From positions 4,278,001-4,342,000 of the forward strand of contig NC_048556.1 of NCBI RefSeq assembly GCF_902806685.2: DNA of 64,000 nt. The letters are read 5' to 3'. Below are positions 23,001 to 32,686 of this stretch, one piece after another. This DNA comes from Maniola hyperantus (taxonomy: Eukaryota > Arthropoda > Insecta > Lepidoptera > Nymphalidae). Under the pieces are notes generated by a model that saw only the letters and a list, made by a program, of their open reading frames with translations, had not been told where the DNA came from and ran no database searches. A program made the translations under genes and the position numbers. The first letter of the stretch is position 1, and the number at the start of each line of letters is the position of its first letter.

Positions 23001-26000
23001 TTTCTAAAAGGAAATCACGTGAATGTTTACATAACAATACCGACACCAACATGAAAAAATTGTGTCATTGTTTACTTAATTTATTGGTTCACAAGGTATC
23101 GGAATAGTTTTTATTTATATTCAGATTCCGATTTTTGAATCAAGGAAAATGCCAAGAAATTTTATTGTTTAGGTAATAGAAACATCCATACGTCATACGT
23201 GCCATAGGTAACATGGAAAATTTTTCATGAGGGCACTATGAGCTTATTGAGAATGTAAAACAGGTAGCCAAAGATTAACTCTTAAAATAAAAAATTTGAA
23301 AACCAAGTGGCTTGAGAAAATTAAACAAAAAATAATAAAAAATACTAAGAGAAAATACTAAAATTGTACGCTAAAAAAATTAAATATTTGACTTCCTCAG
23401 ACATTAAATTATTTTAGGTTTAATTATTTAGACAAAATACACGTATTGATCATGTTAAATTAGCTATAGGTGGTGTAGTGTAGTTGTTAGATTGACATAA
23501 TTGTTGAGCATATGCAGTGTACAGTACACAGTCCCTGGGTCAAATAGAGGATCTGTAGATACAATTGAAATGCAGGTGTAGTACTAGTCTGTGAACGTGT
23601 ACTGTGGTGTTGTTACACACAACCACTCAACTCACTGTGCGGGATAGTGTCGTGTCGTGCGACAATAAAAACGCTTGCGCACCATAGCCACGCCTGGGCG
23701 CGCTCTCCACAGACACCCTACAACAGTGAGTGTGTGTGTGCGCGGATTAGTGTCGTGTCGTGTCGAGTAGTGCAGTGTGTAGTGTAATGCGACGATACAA
23801 ACGCTTGAGGACGAGCGCGCGGGCGCCGCGGCGGCGGCTGGTCGCGGGCGCGCCAGCGGTCGGAGCCGCGGGGCATGCCGCGCGCGCGCTCCACCGACAC
23901 CCTACAACACAACCACTCACTCGTATCGCGATCGGCCGCGGTCGCGCTCGTAGTAGCGGTCGCGCCGGTGGCGGTCCGCGCTGCGGTCGATTCCTCTCGC
24001 CGGCTCCACCACCACCCTGCAGCACACCGTGCGTTAGCCTGCCACTCGCCTCCAACCTCTTCACCCACCACCACTCATTCCCAGCGGTCATCATATAATT
24101 CATAGCACGCGTGTTGGTATAATTACAACATATACGACAGATGATAGTCGCATGATATAAACTGTCATAATATGATCTCACTTCCGTGGCCCTACCGCGG
24201 TTGTTTGACAGCTACAATGTCACGATCGCAATCATCTCTGATTGGTTAATGCTCGCTCACTATTGGCCACAATGCATTGTTGCAACAAGAATCGCACAAA
24301 TTCAGCCAATCAGAACAATTGAGATTGTAATAATGATTGATGCAGGTTTTAGACAATCGCCCTACTGATGTGATGATTGATTTATATGAATTCGCTGTTT
24401 GAAACACTTCATCTTATGCCTCAGAGCTTTGAAAGAATTTAATAAATTGAAGTCAGTTGGTCTCTAGATGTGGTCTCCATTATGGGTACTCAGAAATATT
24501 TAAAAGTGCCAGTTTAATTCAGAAAATCTAGACCAAGAGGTTTATAATCAATCACTCAATAATTTTACTGTAGTGCGCAAAATTATTTTACAATATTAAT
24601 ATTGTTACATACTTGTACATGCAATTAATGATTCTTATAATTCACATATTATATTCTTATTTTTACTTTATGTACTTAAAGTAAGAATATTATGCTTGAA
24701 CAAGTTTGTCCTAAAAACATCATAGGATCAACAAAATAATGTACCTACCGGAAACTTATGACTGATAAATAATATAAAAAAATCCTCCAGCAGTTATAGT
24801 TATACCAACAAAAAAATATGTAGATAACATCGATTTTGTTTCATTTAAACCACAAAATCATTTACCCACCCTTACATTCATTTCCATACAACAAATAGTC
24901 TCAGAAATTTGCCTATAAAAAAACACAAAAAATTAAAAAGAAAATAACAAAAATAGCAAAATATCAATCAGCAATCACTTTGTATTTTTTTCACTTTCAT
25001 ACATAACTCACAAATAAAAAAATAACTCCAGTTTATCATAAAATACTTTCAAAATGTGGAGCCGGCTAATAAAGAAAAGTATTTAGTTATAGTTAAATTA
25101 AAACAGTATTGTAACAAGTTACTAAGATCCAGTATTGCTTATTAGGCCCCTATTATATTATCATAACCTAATTTTTTTAGTCCACATCAAATAGACAAAT
25201 TAGAACAAAACATAATAATATAGTACGGGCCACAAAATACAAAAATTATTGCCATATTATTCCAATTTGCAAAAGTTAAGTACTATATATGGAAATACTT
25301 GCAGAAGTCAGCTGTCATCGTCATGACAATGTAAAAAGCTGCAAGTATTCACACAGTGAAAGTTACTTGCCAGTGCTGACTTACTTCTGCAAGTTTTATT
25401 GCTAACGGGCACTTGGCCTTGGATTAGCTGAGAAATCTAGAAGATTAAATACAGCAAGTTGAAACTAATAATTTATCTGAGTTTGTTGTGGGCTCTTCTC
25501 AGACCTGGGCGCGTTTGGAACCCTCGTAGCTTTAGTTTTAAGTACGTATTAATTATCACCACTATATCATCTTAGAAATTAAAATTTTACCTATTCTGAA
25601 TAAATAATTTGAGTTTATCTTTTATACAGAACCCACTCACAATTGTGGTATCTCAATTTCATGTTTCAAAATCAGTACCCTTATTATAAATGCGAAAGTG
25701 TTTGTTTGTTGGTTTGTCCTTCAATCACGTCGCAACGGTGCAACGGATTGACGTGATTTTTTGCATGGGTATAGATAAAGACCTGGAGAGTAACATAGGC
25801 TACTTTTCATCCTGGAAAGTCAAAGAGTTCCACGGGATTTGTAAAAAACTTAATTCCACGCGGACAAAGTCGCGGGCATCATCTAGTCTGTCCAATGATT
25901 CAATATTTTTTATACATTTGTCAATTATCGCAGTTGTGATCTGCCCATCCCAACATAAAAATCATTTAATAGCAGCTGTCAACAGTCAAATTGGATTTAT

Positions 26001-27224
26001 AACGCGTAAACTTTAACTCCTCACGCACCATTTTAAACTTTTTGTGTCAAATTTCATGTCAAAAGTTCGATTTTAGTCCTCATTTTAAAGGTGAACCACA
26101 CTTTCGACATTACAGTTGACACAGACTACAATGGCGCATGAGGAGTAATTTTGTACAGATTATAATATTATCGTAAGTCCAGCATAGTACTTGTAACAGT
26201 AGAGAGGCCAGTTGAGCTGACAGGTCACAGCTCTTGCTAAATGAAAAAATGGGGCTCTTATCCGCAATCTCTAAACTAAACTAAATTAACAGATCTAAAT
26301 CTAGTGCCATTCTTTTCCACAAGCAACATTATGAAAGGGATGGCAATAGATTTAGCCGTGTAATGTTAGTTTAGTTTAGAGATTGTGTACAAGAGAATTA
26401 GCCACAATATTATAGAAATACTGGAAATCATATTTGAGTAAACATTTTAGGCCTTACCACAAAAATCTTAAACAAGAATTGGACACAAATGTTTATTTTA
26501 AGCCGGATAGATTTTTCATACAAAAATTGTCCAAACTTCAAATTTTTTGCAGTAAGATGAATAATTTGGTATGAAAATGTTGTATCTTACCTTTCTCCAA
26601 GCAGTTCTTTTCCATTTAATTCATAAACTGCATCATCTGCGTCTCTATAGTCTTCAAATTCCTGTATAAAGCATCGTTTCCTTATTCAATGAAGTTCTCA
26701 ATCTGGTGCAAATTTTTAAGTGTAACTTTTTCAAAATGAGATTTTTTTAAGAATATCAGTATTTACAATGTGAAACAATGTGTAACGCACAGTATGTCAC
26801 TTAAACTGATACCCAAACTGATTAACATAATGCCTGTTTTCAATTTCTTGAAATCTGGCCACAGGGGCCTTACAGTCATCATCACAATCATGATGATCAT
26901 CGCTTCGCTGGCCGACTGACAGATTGGGACTTAAAGTATAGCGATTTCTGCTTCGTAGAGTGCAAGTCATCTCTGCCTCCTATCACCTATGTGACATTTT
27001 GTTTGTTCTCAATGAATATCATTTTAAAGTTTGACATGCAATAGCCCAGTACTGTACTGCTTATCTCAAATGCAGCAGGTTTGCAACAAAAATCTTACCA
27101 CAAAACCATATCCGTTCTTGATGAGTATATCTCGGATTCTGCCAAATCCTTTGAAGAATTTCTCAAGATCTCTCTCCCTAACACCAAATGGCAGACCACC
27201 AACATAAACTCTGGATCCTACCAT
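11049..27224 (-). CDS. B52: SR-family splicing factor, B52/SRSF4-5-6 type, complete
   Basis: Coding exons, in order on the minus strand: 27224-27099, 26661-26591, 24016-23921, 21089-21020, 17995-17922, 17382-17209, 16071-16000, 13315-13160 and 11271-11049. All join in frame to 353 codons plus TAA, close to the length of Drosophila B52. It is a nuclear RNA-binding protein for constitutive and alternative splicing. RRM1 starts MVGSRVYVGGLP and has NGYGFV (37-42). RRM2 (about 106-180) carries SWQDLKD (119-125), the hallmark of the SR pseudo-RRM. The RS tail from about residue 184 is rich in SR/RS dipeptides and ends SPRSGD. The ATG at 27224 begins the conserved MVGSRV. The donor after exon 6 is GTCTGT, poor at +3 and +4. 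Introns are long and full of repeats and exon copies. The orthologue group is clear; B52 versus a sister SR gene is less so. Confidence 0.93.
11460..11670 (+). mobile_element. Helitron-like non-autonomous element, family 1
   Basis: It starts TCAGTACCCTTATTATAAAT after an A and ends gtcgtgggcatcagCTAG before a T. The copy at 25672-25886 has the same start, internal text (gcgaaagtgtttgtttgttg) and end. It lies just downstream of B52 exon 9 in the genomic sense, inside the last B52 intron. Confidence 0.7.
12246..12535. mobile_element. Possible MITE with short inverted ends
   Basis: The ends tagcgatgggcgat (near 12247) and atcgcctatcgcta (near 12520-12534) are inverted copies. The interior is rich in CGATTG/CAATCG repeats that also pair. 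No coding capacity was seen. It lies in the last B52 intron. Confidence 0.5.
13702..13903 (+). mobile_element. Helitron-like non-autonomous element, family 2
   Basis: It starts TCTAAATATATACC after an A, carries the family text gatcgggctgaaatttggca and ends aagCTAG before a T. The 3' hairpin is degraded compared with the 9810-10038 copy. Confidence 0.6.
14426..14653 (-). mobile_element. Helitron-like element, reverse orientation
   Basis: It opens with CTAGctgatgcccgcgactt, the reverse complement of the family 3' end, and contains a (CA)n run at about 14603-14622. The distal end finishes near tttataatattag. It sits in the intron between B52 exons 7 and 8. Confidence 0.6.
14906..15082. mobile_element. 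Foldback MITE
   Basis: The left end TACAGTACGCGG...cactttt/gatgatc pairs with the right end gatgttcatcacttt...CCGCGTACTGTA. The inverted match is about 35 bases with small gaps, around a roughly 110-base centre. No coding capacity. Confidence 0.75.
15361..15822. mobile_element. Two adjacent foldback MITEs (types A and B)
   Basis: Type A (15361-15525) is an inverted repeat whose arms are ACACAATCTCTAAACTAAAC and its complement, around a centre with ttgcttgcggaaaagg. Type B (15531-15822) starts cgattctgttgtctttctct and contains actaaatttagag and gaatactctaaaata. The same A and B pair recurs in the cluster at 28478-29267, where B is inverted. Confidence 0.75.
16290..17208 (-). pseudogene. Decayed tandem copies of B52 exon 6
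   Basis: At least three clear copies of exon 6 (the RRM2 end plus the start of the RS region) lie directly downstream of the real exon: about 17183-17055, 17037-16910 and 16853-16794. Each repeats KLDGTELNGR, and the first two also keep the (R)IRLVEDRR or IRLMEDRR phrase, SRSRSRSRE and the same ccag/gtctgt donor. Three weaker ones follow (about 16735-16645, 16600-16478 and 16420-16345), recognisable by cgatcg...cgccgttcccg text. Several contain frameshifts. Because the frame runs on through some junctions, retention or alternative splicing cannot be excluded, but progressive decay with distance points to exon duplication followed by loss. Confidence 0.85.
18171..18319. mobile_element. Foldback MITE in B52 intron
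   Basis: The left arm TAAGGCCCCTATACCACTAG...gcgagcgttagcgtttct pairs with the right arm agaaacgccaacgctcgcat...GGGGCCTTA. The inverted match is about 45 bases with few mismatches, around a short centre. It has no coding capacity. Confidence 0.85.
18684..19155 (+). repeat. GGGTTCCGTA-type repeat with a nested foldback
   Basis: It starts aatcggtcaagtgcgagttg, continues gaagggttccgtacc and ends agagtacggaacctt. An ATC microsatellite lies near 18745. A foldback with arms gagatctatagagc and gctctatagatctc (18991-19137) is inserted inside it. Confidence 0.65.
19300..20140 (-). pseudogene. Decayed coding-like sequence, not identified
   Basis: On the minus strand this intronic stretch gives several unusually protein-like runs in different frames. 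Examples are RGNIGHFNLARTVAVGTLGP (about 20070-20010), RINWTGDYPLEELEKAF (about 19875-19825) and KLVGHGAFGD (about 19640-19610). They are broken by stops and frameshifts. I do not recognise the source. It could be a processed pseudogene or a transposon gene carried into the B52 intron. Confidence 0.35.
20250..20460. repeat. GC-rich island of unknown origin in B52 intron
   Basis: A 200-base GC-rich block (gtgccccctggcgacttt, gcatgggggcacacttgggg) sits in AT-rich intron. No frame resembles an SR exon and no inverted ends were found. It is probably a retroelement fragment. Confidence 0.3.
20855..20965 (-). other. Candidate poison exon after B52 exon 4
   Basis: A good acceptor (pyrimidine-rich tract ending ctcag at 20966) opens a 36-codon in-phase extension from exon 4. 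It starts GDDTHEGRAYTPRGMSRSRE and stops with TGA at 20857-20855. The phase is correct (exon 4 ends on a whole codon), and base composition is exon-like. If used it would truncate RRM2. Many SR genes autoregulate with such stop-containing exons, but here there is only sequence plausibility. Confidence 0.4.
21330..21480 (+). repeat. GGGTTCCGTA-type repeat, 3' part
   Basis: It has the family text ttcacgagatagagcccgct and ends tttacggaaccctaaaa. The copy at 18684-19155 has the same section (cacgagatacagcccgctga). It is truncated at the left. Confidence 0.6.
21770..21962. mobile_element. Foldback MITE with GGTGGATCCACAC-type ends
   Basis: The left end ggtagatccacacc...cggcggcacac and the right end gcggcatgtgtggatccacc are inverted copies. 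The GC-rich interior has repeated GCCGCGG blocks. No coding capacity. Confidence 0.7.
22350..22412 (-). other. Candidate 63-nt in-frame cassette exon of B52
   Basis: It is bounded by ttttag (acceptor) and g/gtatgc (donor), and its length is a multiple of three. Exon 3 ends with two bases and exon 4 starts with one. Inclusion reads D-SVSRPHPSHRASPSGNDSVK-R into the conserved YGPPTRTEYR, and skipping also stays in frame (E instead of R before YGPP). A GTAAGT inside the segment could also act as a donor. This would lengthen the linker between the two RRMs by 21 residues. Confidence 0.45.
23630..23901 (-). pseudogene. Two tandem copies of B52 exon 3
   Basis: The real exon 3 (24016-23921, VVVEPARGIDRS...) is followed in the intron by two related units. 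One begins at 23901 after ttgtag (reading VSVERARGMPRGSDRW...) and one begins at 23717 after ttgtag (reading VSVESAPRRGYG...). Both keep the acceptor and the phase and then share caagcgttt and gtcgca...cacgac text. The first reads without a stop to the acceptor of the second. The second has a perfect GTGAGT donor near 23634, but its length (82) would shift the frame. They are either decaying duplicates or stop-containing alternative exons. Confidence 0.7.
24100..25660. other. B52 intron, nothing recognised
   Basis: AT-rich intron between exons 2 and 3. No exon, no clear inverted-end element and no conserved reading frame were seen. Confidence 0.5.
25672..25886 (+). mobile_element. Helitron-like non-autonomous element, family 1
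   Basis: Starts TCAGTACCCTTATTATAAAT after an A and ends gtcgcgggcatcatCTAG before a T, matching the copy at 11460-11670. It lies in the B52 intron between exons 2 and 3. Confidence 0.7.
26251..26406. mobile_element. Foldback MITE type A
   Basis: The arms GCAATCTCTAAACTAAACTA and the complementary TAGTTTAGTTTAGAGATTGT flank a centre with ccacaagcaacattatgaaa. It is the same family as 15361-15525 and 28478-29267. Confidence 0.8.
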
Positions 27225-28054
27225 TTTTATAAGTTTTTCTGGAACAAAAAGAAAATTATTCATATTTATTTATGTTTATAAGACCATTAGTGCCATACTT
27301 TTGAATAATGTGTAAAAGGGTACTTTTAAACTAATTTGCCTACCTATCTTATACAAATTTTAAAATTATTTCTTTAAGTGAACAGCTCTTTGTAGTGTAT
27401 TAGCCATTTAAGAACAGACATCCACGATGTAGGCGGCAATCTAATGCTTATTATTAAATCCTAACCTAACCTAATTCTAGTAGGTACTATTTTCGTTTGC
27501 TTTCGTTGGCCACGCTTCAAGTAGCATCGTAAAAGATAAGCACACGACTCCTTATCACGTTCACATTATGTAATTCTAGAAGTTTTGCAAACGCGACGCG
27601 ATATTGCTTATTGATTACAACAATCCTTAGCAACCACGCATTTTGATAATCCATATAATATATTTGCATTGCTAATGTAAATTACATACGAGAACGTTCA
27701 AAGAACTCATGGATGCGTAAAAAATTAGCTTATTTTTCTACGAAAGCTTGTATTTTTGAAGATTTGATAAAATATAGAATGGCGGGCGACCGCTATCGGC
27801 GCAATTCACCACGCGGTAGGCAACTGGCAAATCATCGTGGCAAATATTAGCATACGCCAATTTTCGAAGCTATAAATGAGAAAATAAATAGCCACATGCC
27901 ATGAACATATAGTATTATTATAATAAATGAAGCGCAGAATACCTTTTTTATGAAATTGAATTTGATAAACCGAAAGCCCCTGGATTTAGTCACACAATAT
28001 GGCGCCGCCGCGAGCACGAACACCAAATTGCAAAAACCCCCAAACAAACTTACC
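27225..28054 (-). other. B52 5' UTR with a leader intron
   Basis: Fourteen bases before the ATG (27238-27225) there is a good acceptor, tttttgttccag. Upstream, a consensus donor acag/gtaagt lies at 28054/28053, giving an 816-base leader intron (27239-28053 bounds). The first exon would extend from 28054 to an unknown start somewhere in 28060-28300. This arrangement is inferred from splice-site quality only. Confidence 0.5.
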
Positions 28055-28477
28055 TGTTTTTATATTCTAGTTTAACAAACTTGATACTTCATAAATATTC
28101 ACCTTTAAGTTGCGGTATTTATCGCATTTATAACGAAAATTATGTGAAATTGCAATTACTGTACGCACACTTCAAACACAAGCCTACGATTTCTCATTTC
28201 ACCAAGAACAAGATTTTTGTACCGGAAATGAATTTAATTAAAAAAGATGTCAATCAGTGTTTCCACTTATGATTTTGGTTTTACTCTAGGTTCTGTACAA
28301 ATTCACGTAAGTTACCCCAATTTTGTTTTAAATACCCTGATAACAATTATTACACGTTAATTATTATTTAACACAATAAATCATTTCAATTTTTAATATC
28401 ATTTCACGATCCTAAATTTAAAGGATTGTGACGAAAAATATAGTTAATTAGCTTTTTTTTAATTTAAATAATACAAT

Positions 28478-29267
28478 GGGGCCGATTCTCTAGTACACAA
28501 TCTCTAAACTAAACTAAATTAATAGGTCTAAATCTAGTGCTCTCCTTTTCCGCAAGCAACATTATGAAAGGGATAGTAATAGATTTAGACGTGCCATTTT
28601 AGTTTAGTTTAGAGATTGTGTACTAGAGAATTAGTCACGTAGGCACCGATTCTAAACACAACCTAATTTTAGAGTATTCGCACCCTCTTCTTACTATTGT
28701 AATATGAAAAGGACAGAAGCAGTTTGACATTTCTAAATTTAATTTTTAGATGGTAAAACCCGTGATTTTAGCACGCACTCGCGAACCTACTGTTTAAATT
28801 TGTATTGTGCACTAAAATTTGGAGTCTTTAAATGTGAAAGTCATGTTCCGTTCTTTTTTAGCATTAGTAAAAAGAAAAGGATGCAGACACTCTAAATTTA
28901 GTTTAGAGAGAGACTAGAGAATCGGGGCCAATGTGGCTAACTCCTTTGTACACAATCTCTAAACTAAACTAAAATATCACGTCTAAATCTATTGCTATCC
29001 CTTTCATAATGTTGCTTGCGGAAAAGGAAAGCACTAGATTTAGACCTGTTAATTTAGTTTAGTTTAGAGATTGTGTACTAGAGAATCGGCCCCAATGTGG
29101 CTAATTCCTTTGTACACAATCTCTAAACTAAACTAAAATATCACGTCTAAATCTATTGCTATCCCTTTCATAATGTTGCTTGCGGAAAAGGAAAGCACTA
29201 GACTTAGACCTGTTAATTTAGTTTAGTTTAGAGATTGTGTACTAGAGAATCGGCCCCAATATTATAT
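28478..29267. mobile_element. Cluster of four foldback MITEs (A, inverted B, A, A)
   Basis: Type A copies are at 28478-28636, 28933-29096 and 29097-29267. A type B copy in reverse orientation (ending ctctaaatttagtttagaga) fills 28640-28932. The last two A copies are head-to-tail and nearly identical (a one-base change, ctagattt/ctagactt, was noticed), so they look like a recent tandem duplication. The cluster lies just upstream of the B52 leader. Confidence 0.8.
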
Positions 29268-30660
29268 TACAATAAGACTTAAAGCTAGCTTTATCTTACA
29301 AAATATCATGCCCGCGTGGAATTGTGCTAAGAATACTGGCTGCATTTCTACACTGAACAGTCAGGCTGATCCGTGGCGCAAAAAATAAGCCTGCCCTTCT
29401 GTCACCAGATTAGGCTATAAATTGTGATGATATGTCTCTTTTTTTTTAAATTCCCAGGGTCTCCACGACAAACGGAACGAAAATGTAACTCTTGATAAGA
29501 GAGGAATACTTGCGCAGCTTGTCGGTTTCAGCCAATTCTGCTGCTTTTCTCGGTCTTGATGATGTCTCCTTGATATGATATGGGGCCAATGTGTCAACGC
29601 AAGTTGCGCCCTACGTTAGGGCTCATCCCCTTTCCTAGGGAATCAGCGTCAATCCATCAATGCCATCATCCCGACTAATCCCTGCTGGCTCAATCAGTGC
29701 CGGAATGTTTGTTTAGTTAGGTACCTATAATGTTTTTACATTTATTTCAAAATATAATTTCTGTCTCATATATATAATAAATTATAATAAATAAATAAAA
29801 TATATAATAAAGAATAATTTAATACCCAGCTAATTAGTACAACAACTTATAAAAATACGCTATTATTCTGCAATGCAGAATGAAAAAGTTTTTTCATTTC
29901 GCTTTAGTAAATTAAAAGAAACCGACCAAATGCGAGTCAGACCCGCGCACCAAGGGTTCCGTACTACAGTCGTATTTTACGTTTCGTTTTTTCTTTTGAG
30001 GCACGGAATCATAAAAATACAAAATTTGCAATCGGTAGGTATAACCAAGTTTAGGTATCTGAAGCTAGATTTTAATTTTCACTCCGAATGTGAATCACTC
30101 TTATTGATCAACATACATAATAAAAAATGCACTAAGCCATTCTTAACATTAGTCGTTGCGCCTTAAAATAGAGTGAAATTCCTAAGAGTGGGAACACTGA
30201 TGTCAATTGTCAACTATTGTCAGTGCTGCCAACTGCCAAATATGTAAATTAAACAATGTCCGGTCTGTCGGCTATGGTTTATTATCTATACCTAACTTTA
30301 TGATTAAAGGCACATTTTTTTAAACCTCGATCGAAATCGATTTAAAGTATTCTTTATCACAATATAACTAAATATAATAAGCACACTAAATACATTGATA
30401 TTATTCGGAAGGTCTACTGTGCCTATTAAGAATAATAGTTAAAATAAAGTTTAAGTTTTGAAAACCGCGCCAAAACGACATTTCTGTAATGGCGCTGGAC
30501 ACATGACACGTGTGACATCACACGCTAGTAAGCAAGTTCACCAAGTTCACTTAGGTTCACATCATGTTCACATCACAACAAAACATAAAAATTAAGATTT
30601 TTTTATTAAAACAGCGCAATTCACTTGGAATTTCATCACTTTTCTCCAATATTGGATAAA
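29268..30660. other. Intergenic region between B52 and the THAP gene
   Basis: No gene was recognised. A short piece of the GGGTTCCGTA-type repeat lies at about 29917-30015 (accgaccaaatgcgagtcag ... gaggcacggaatc). The 160 bases before the THAP start contain several gttcac repeats (30535-30565), which may be a promoter feature. Confidence 0.5.
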
Positions 30661-31701
30661 ATGACGTATAAATGGTGTGTAGTGGCACATTGTAAAAATA
30701 CGTCTATAAATAGTCCAAACAAACTGTTTGTTTCTGTCCCAGCGAATCCCAAAAGACGAAAGATGTGGTTAGAATTAGCTCAAAGAGATCCAAAGAGCAT
30801 TGCAACGAATTCAAATGTTTTTATGTGTGAAGATCACTTTGATGTAAGTCACATTTAACTTTATTATATAGGTACCTACTTGAGTAAGTAGGTGGATAGC
30901 GTAAAACAAAATAACATCTTTTGATACTTTAGTCCCTTAGTATGGCTTATTCTTGCAACATAACGTAGTAAGTTACAGTACGTCCGATATAAACTTGATG
31001 AGTCTGAACGAGTATTTATATATCTATGATCTGAACATAGGCTCTCTGCGAACTTTCGTGCATATATCCTCGCGTAGTTAAATATATGAATATAAGATAA
31101 TAATTTTAGGAGATAAGACACTATTTATTTAGTTCGATTTATCGTTAGTATATATCGGACGTAGTGTACAATAACCCTTTTCAACCCACAGATTACAGAA
31201 CTTTCAACCCTACATTGCAGCACAATAGCGCGCTTTTTATCGCATTTTCAAATTTTATCCGATATTGTGTACTGTAGCTACAGTGCGACAAGCTGAGGCG
31301 ACAAGGCTTTCTTGGCACTTGAATCAAATTGACAGGGGGCGCTGTTGGCGAACAAGGTTTTAGACTATTCAAACAAGAACAAAGTTGACGGCAAATGTTA
31401 GTTCCGATTTTCGTCACGCGCCAAGATAGCCTTGTCGCACTGTAACTTGTTTTACAGTTTTCTGTGCTGTCATAAAATGTCTATTGTGTTGTCATACATA
31501 ATGTTCACTTATTTTTTTAATGTTATACTATATACTACCTACTTCATTTGTTTTAATGGCAATAATATGGACTTACAGATGGAAAAAGATACAAAGAACT
31601 ACATGAAATACAAAATGGGCTTCAGTCAGAAGATACTTTTGACAGATGAAGCTGTGCCAACTAAATTTCACTGTCGAGAAAATCCTTTGGGTCCGTTATG
31701 A
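30661..31701 (+). CDS. THAP-domain zinc-finger protein, two exons, 101 residues
   Basis: Exons 30661-30843 and 31579-31701 join on a whole codon (GT at 30844, AG at 31577-31578). The product is essentially a lone THAP domain, a C2CH zinc-binding DNA-binding module. Cys6-x4-Cys11 in KWCVVAHCKN and Cys56-x2-His59 in FMCEDHFD supply the zinc ligands. Trp in RKMWLELA and the box EAVPTKF near residue 84 match the conserved W and the AVPTIF box. The middle phrase KNYMKYKMGF is typical of the second THAP exon. The stop codon TGA falls inside a 16-bp minisatellite that begins at about 31690, so the protein is probably truncated compared with its ancestor. It may be an expressed small gene or a THAP gene broken by the repeat. 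The ATG at 30661 directly precedes the domain. Confidence 0.8.
30973..31171. mobile_element. Foldback MITE in the THAP intron
   Basis: The ends TTACAGTACGTCCGATATA and TATATCGGACGTAGTGTACA are inverted copies with a small mismatch. No coding capacity was seen between them. Confidence 0.65.
31279..31444. mobile_element. Foldback MITE in the THAP intron
   Basis: The ends TACAGTGCGACAAG and CTTGTCGCACTGTA are exact inverted copies. The interior has no reading frame of note. Confidence 0.75.
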
Positions 31702-31880
31702 CTACTTCCCGATATGCCCATTTTCCGAATCCCGATACGACCACTTCACGATATGACCACTTCCCGATATGCCCACTTCTGATACGGCCACTTCTCGATA
31801 CGATCACTTCCGGATTTATGTCCACTTCCCGATACGACCATTCTCGATACGGCCACTTCCCGATACGACCACTGATCGGT
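31690..31880 (+). repeat. 16-bp minisatellite, GACCACTTCCCGATAC type
   Basis: About twelve imperfect units of GACCACTTCCCGATAC start with ggtccgttatgac. The reverse complement of the array at 43392-43617 starts with the same ggtccgttatgac, so both arrays share one sharp boundary. This copy runs directly off the last codons of the THAP exon and provides its TGA stop. Confidence 0.85.
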
Positions 31881-31887
31881 ATAATCA

Positions 31888-31975
31888 ATAACTGCCTCCT
31901 TGGGCTAGTGGTTGGCATTTTCGACTGCAGGTGACTAGGTCCTGGGTCTCGCGTTGGGCCAAAAATAAATACTTA
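31888..31975 (+). mobile_element. tRNA-derived SINE fragment
   Basis: The text cttgggctagtggttggcat fits a pol III A box, and caggtgactaggtcctgggt followed by ctcgc fits a degenerate B box at the right spacing for a tRNA-like promoter. It continues into gccaaaaataaatacttatt. The tRNA fold is not intact, so this is a SINE, not a tRNA gene. Confidence 0.55.
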
Positions 31976-32024
31976 TTGAGTATCTATTTATAAGTGTTAA
32001 AAATTCGCAGTACTACTAGCCTGG

Positions 32025-32542
32025 AGTAAGGCCGCTTTCTGATTAGTTGGTACTGCAGCGGTGTGAAACAAGCACGCTCTGTATAGGTACGCGGTGCCGA
32101 AAGCTTAACGAGCGCCTATATTTCTATGGAGCGTTTCTGATTGGTGCGGTAAGCGCGGTAGCATTAGATTTGGTTTACTGCATCTCTGCTGGCTCGTCCA
32201 GTAGCCGCCCGGCATTTTACCGAGCTGGAACTTAAAATTGAAAGTTACTTATCTCGAAATCGAATTGTACTTTTATTAAACTAGCCGAATATTCTTACAT
32301 ATTACTCCCTAAGCCTTGTATTTTGCTTCGTTATTGCTAGGGCAATAATATTCAAAAGCATTTGATATACCTAAGTATTATTTCTTTTTTATTCTGTACA
32401 TGGATAAAAACTTTTCGTTACTTGCAAAAGTTATTTAGCCCCAACAAATACACGATAGTTGATATTATTTTCGAAGTGTGCTGAATGCTGATGTCACACC
32501 GCTACTGTACCGACCACCGGAACCGACTAATCAAAAAGCAGG
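32025..32542. mobile_element. MITE with about 50-bp inverted ends
   Basis: The left end gctttctgattagttggtac...gcagcggtgtga pairs with the right end tcacaccgctactgtaccga...gactaatcaaaaagcag. There is a small insertion in the right arm. No transposase. Confidence 0.7.
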
Positions 32543-32686
32543 GAAGATAGCGATGTGTCCCCCCGTGCCTCAGAGAGCACGTAAAAATGTTGGTCGTGCT
32601 CATGATCTCTCTCCAGTCGTGTCGGATTTCCGTCCCATCGGTCTATGAGAGTGAGTATATATAGAGAATATTATATATATATATAT

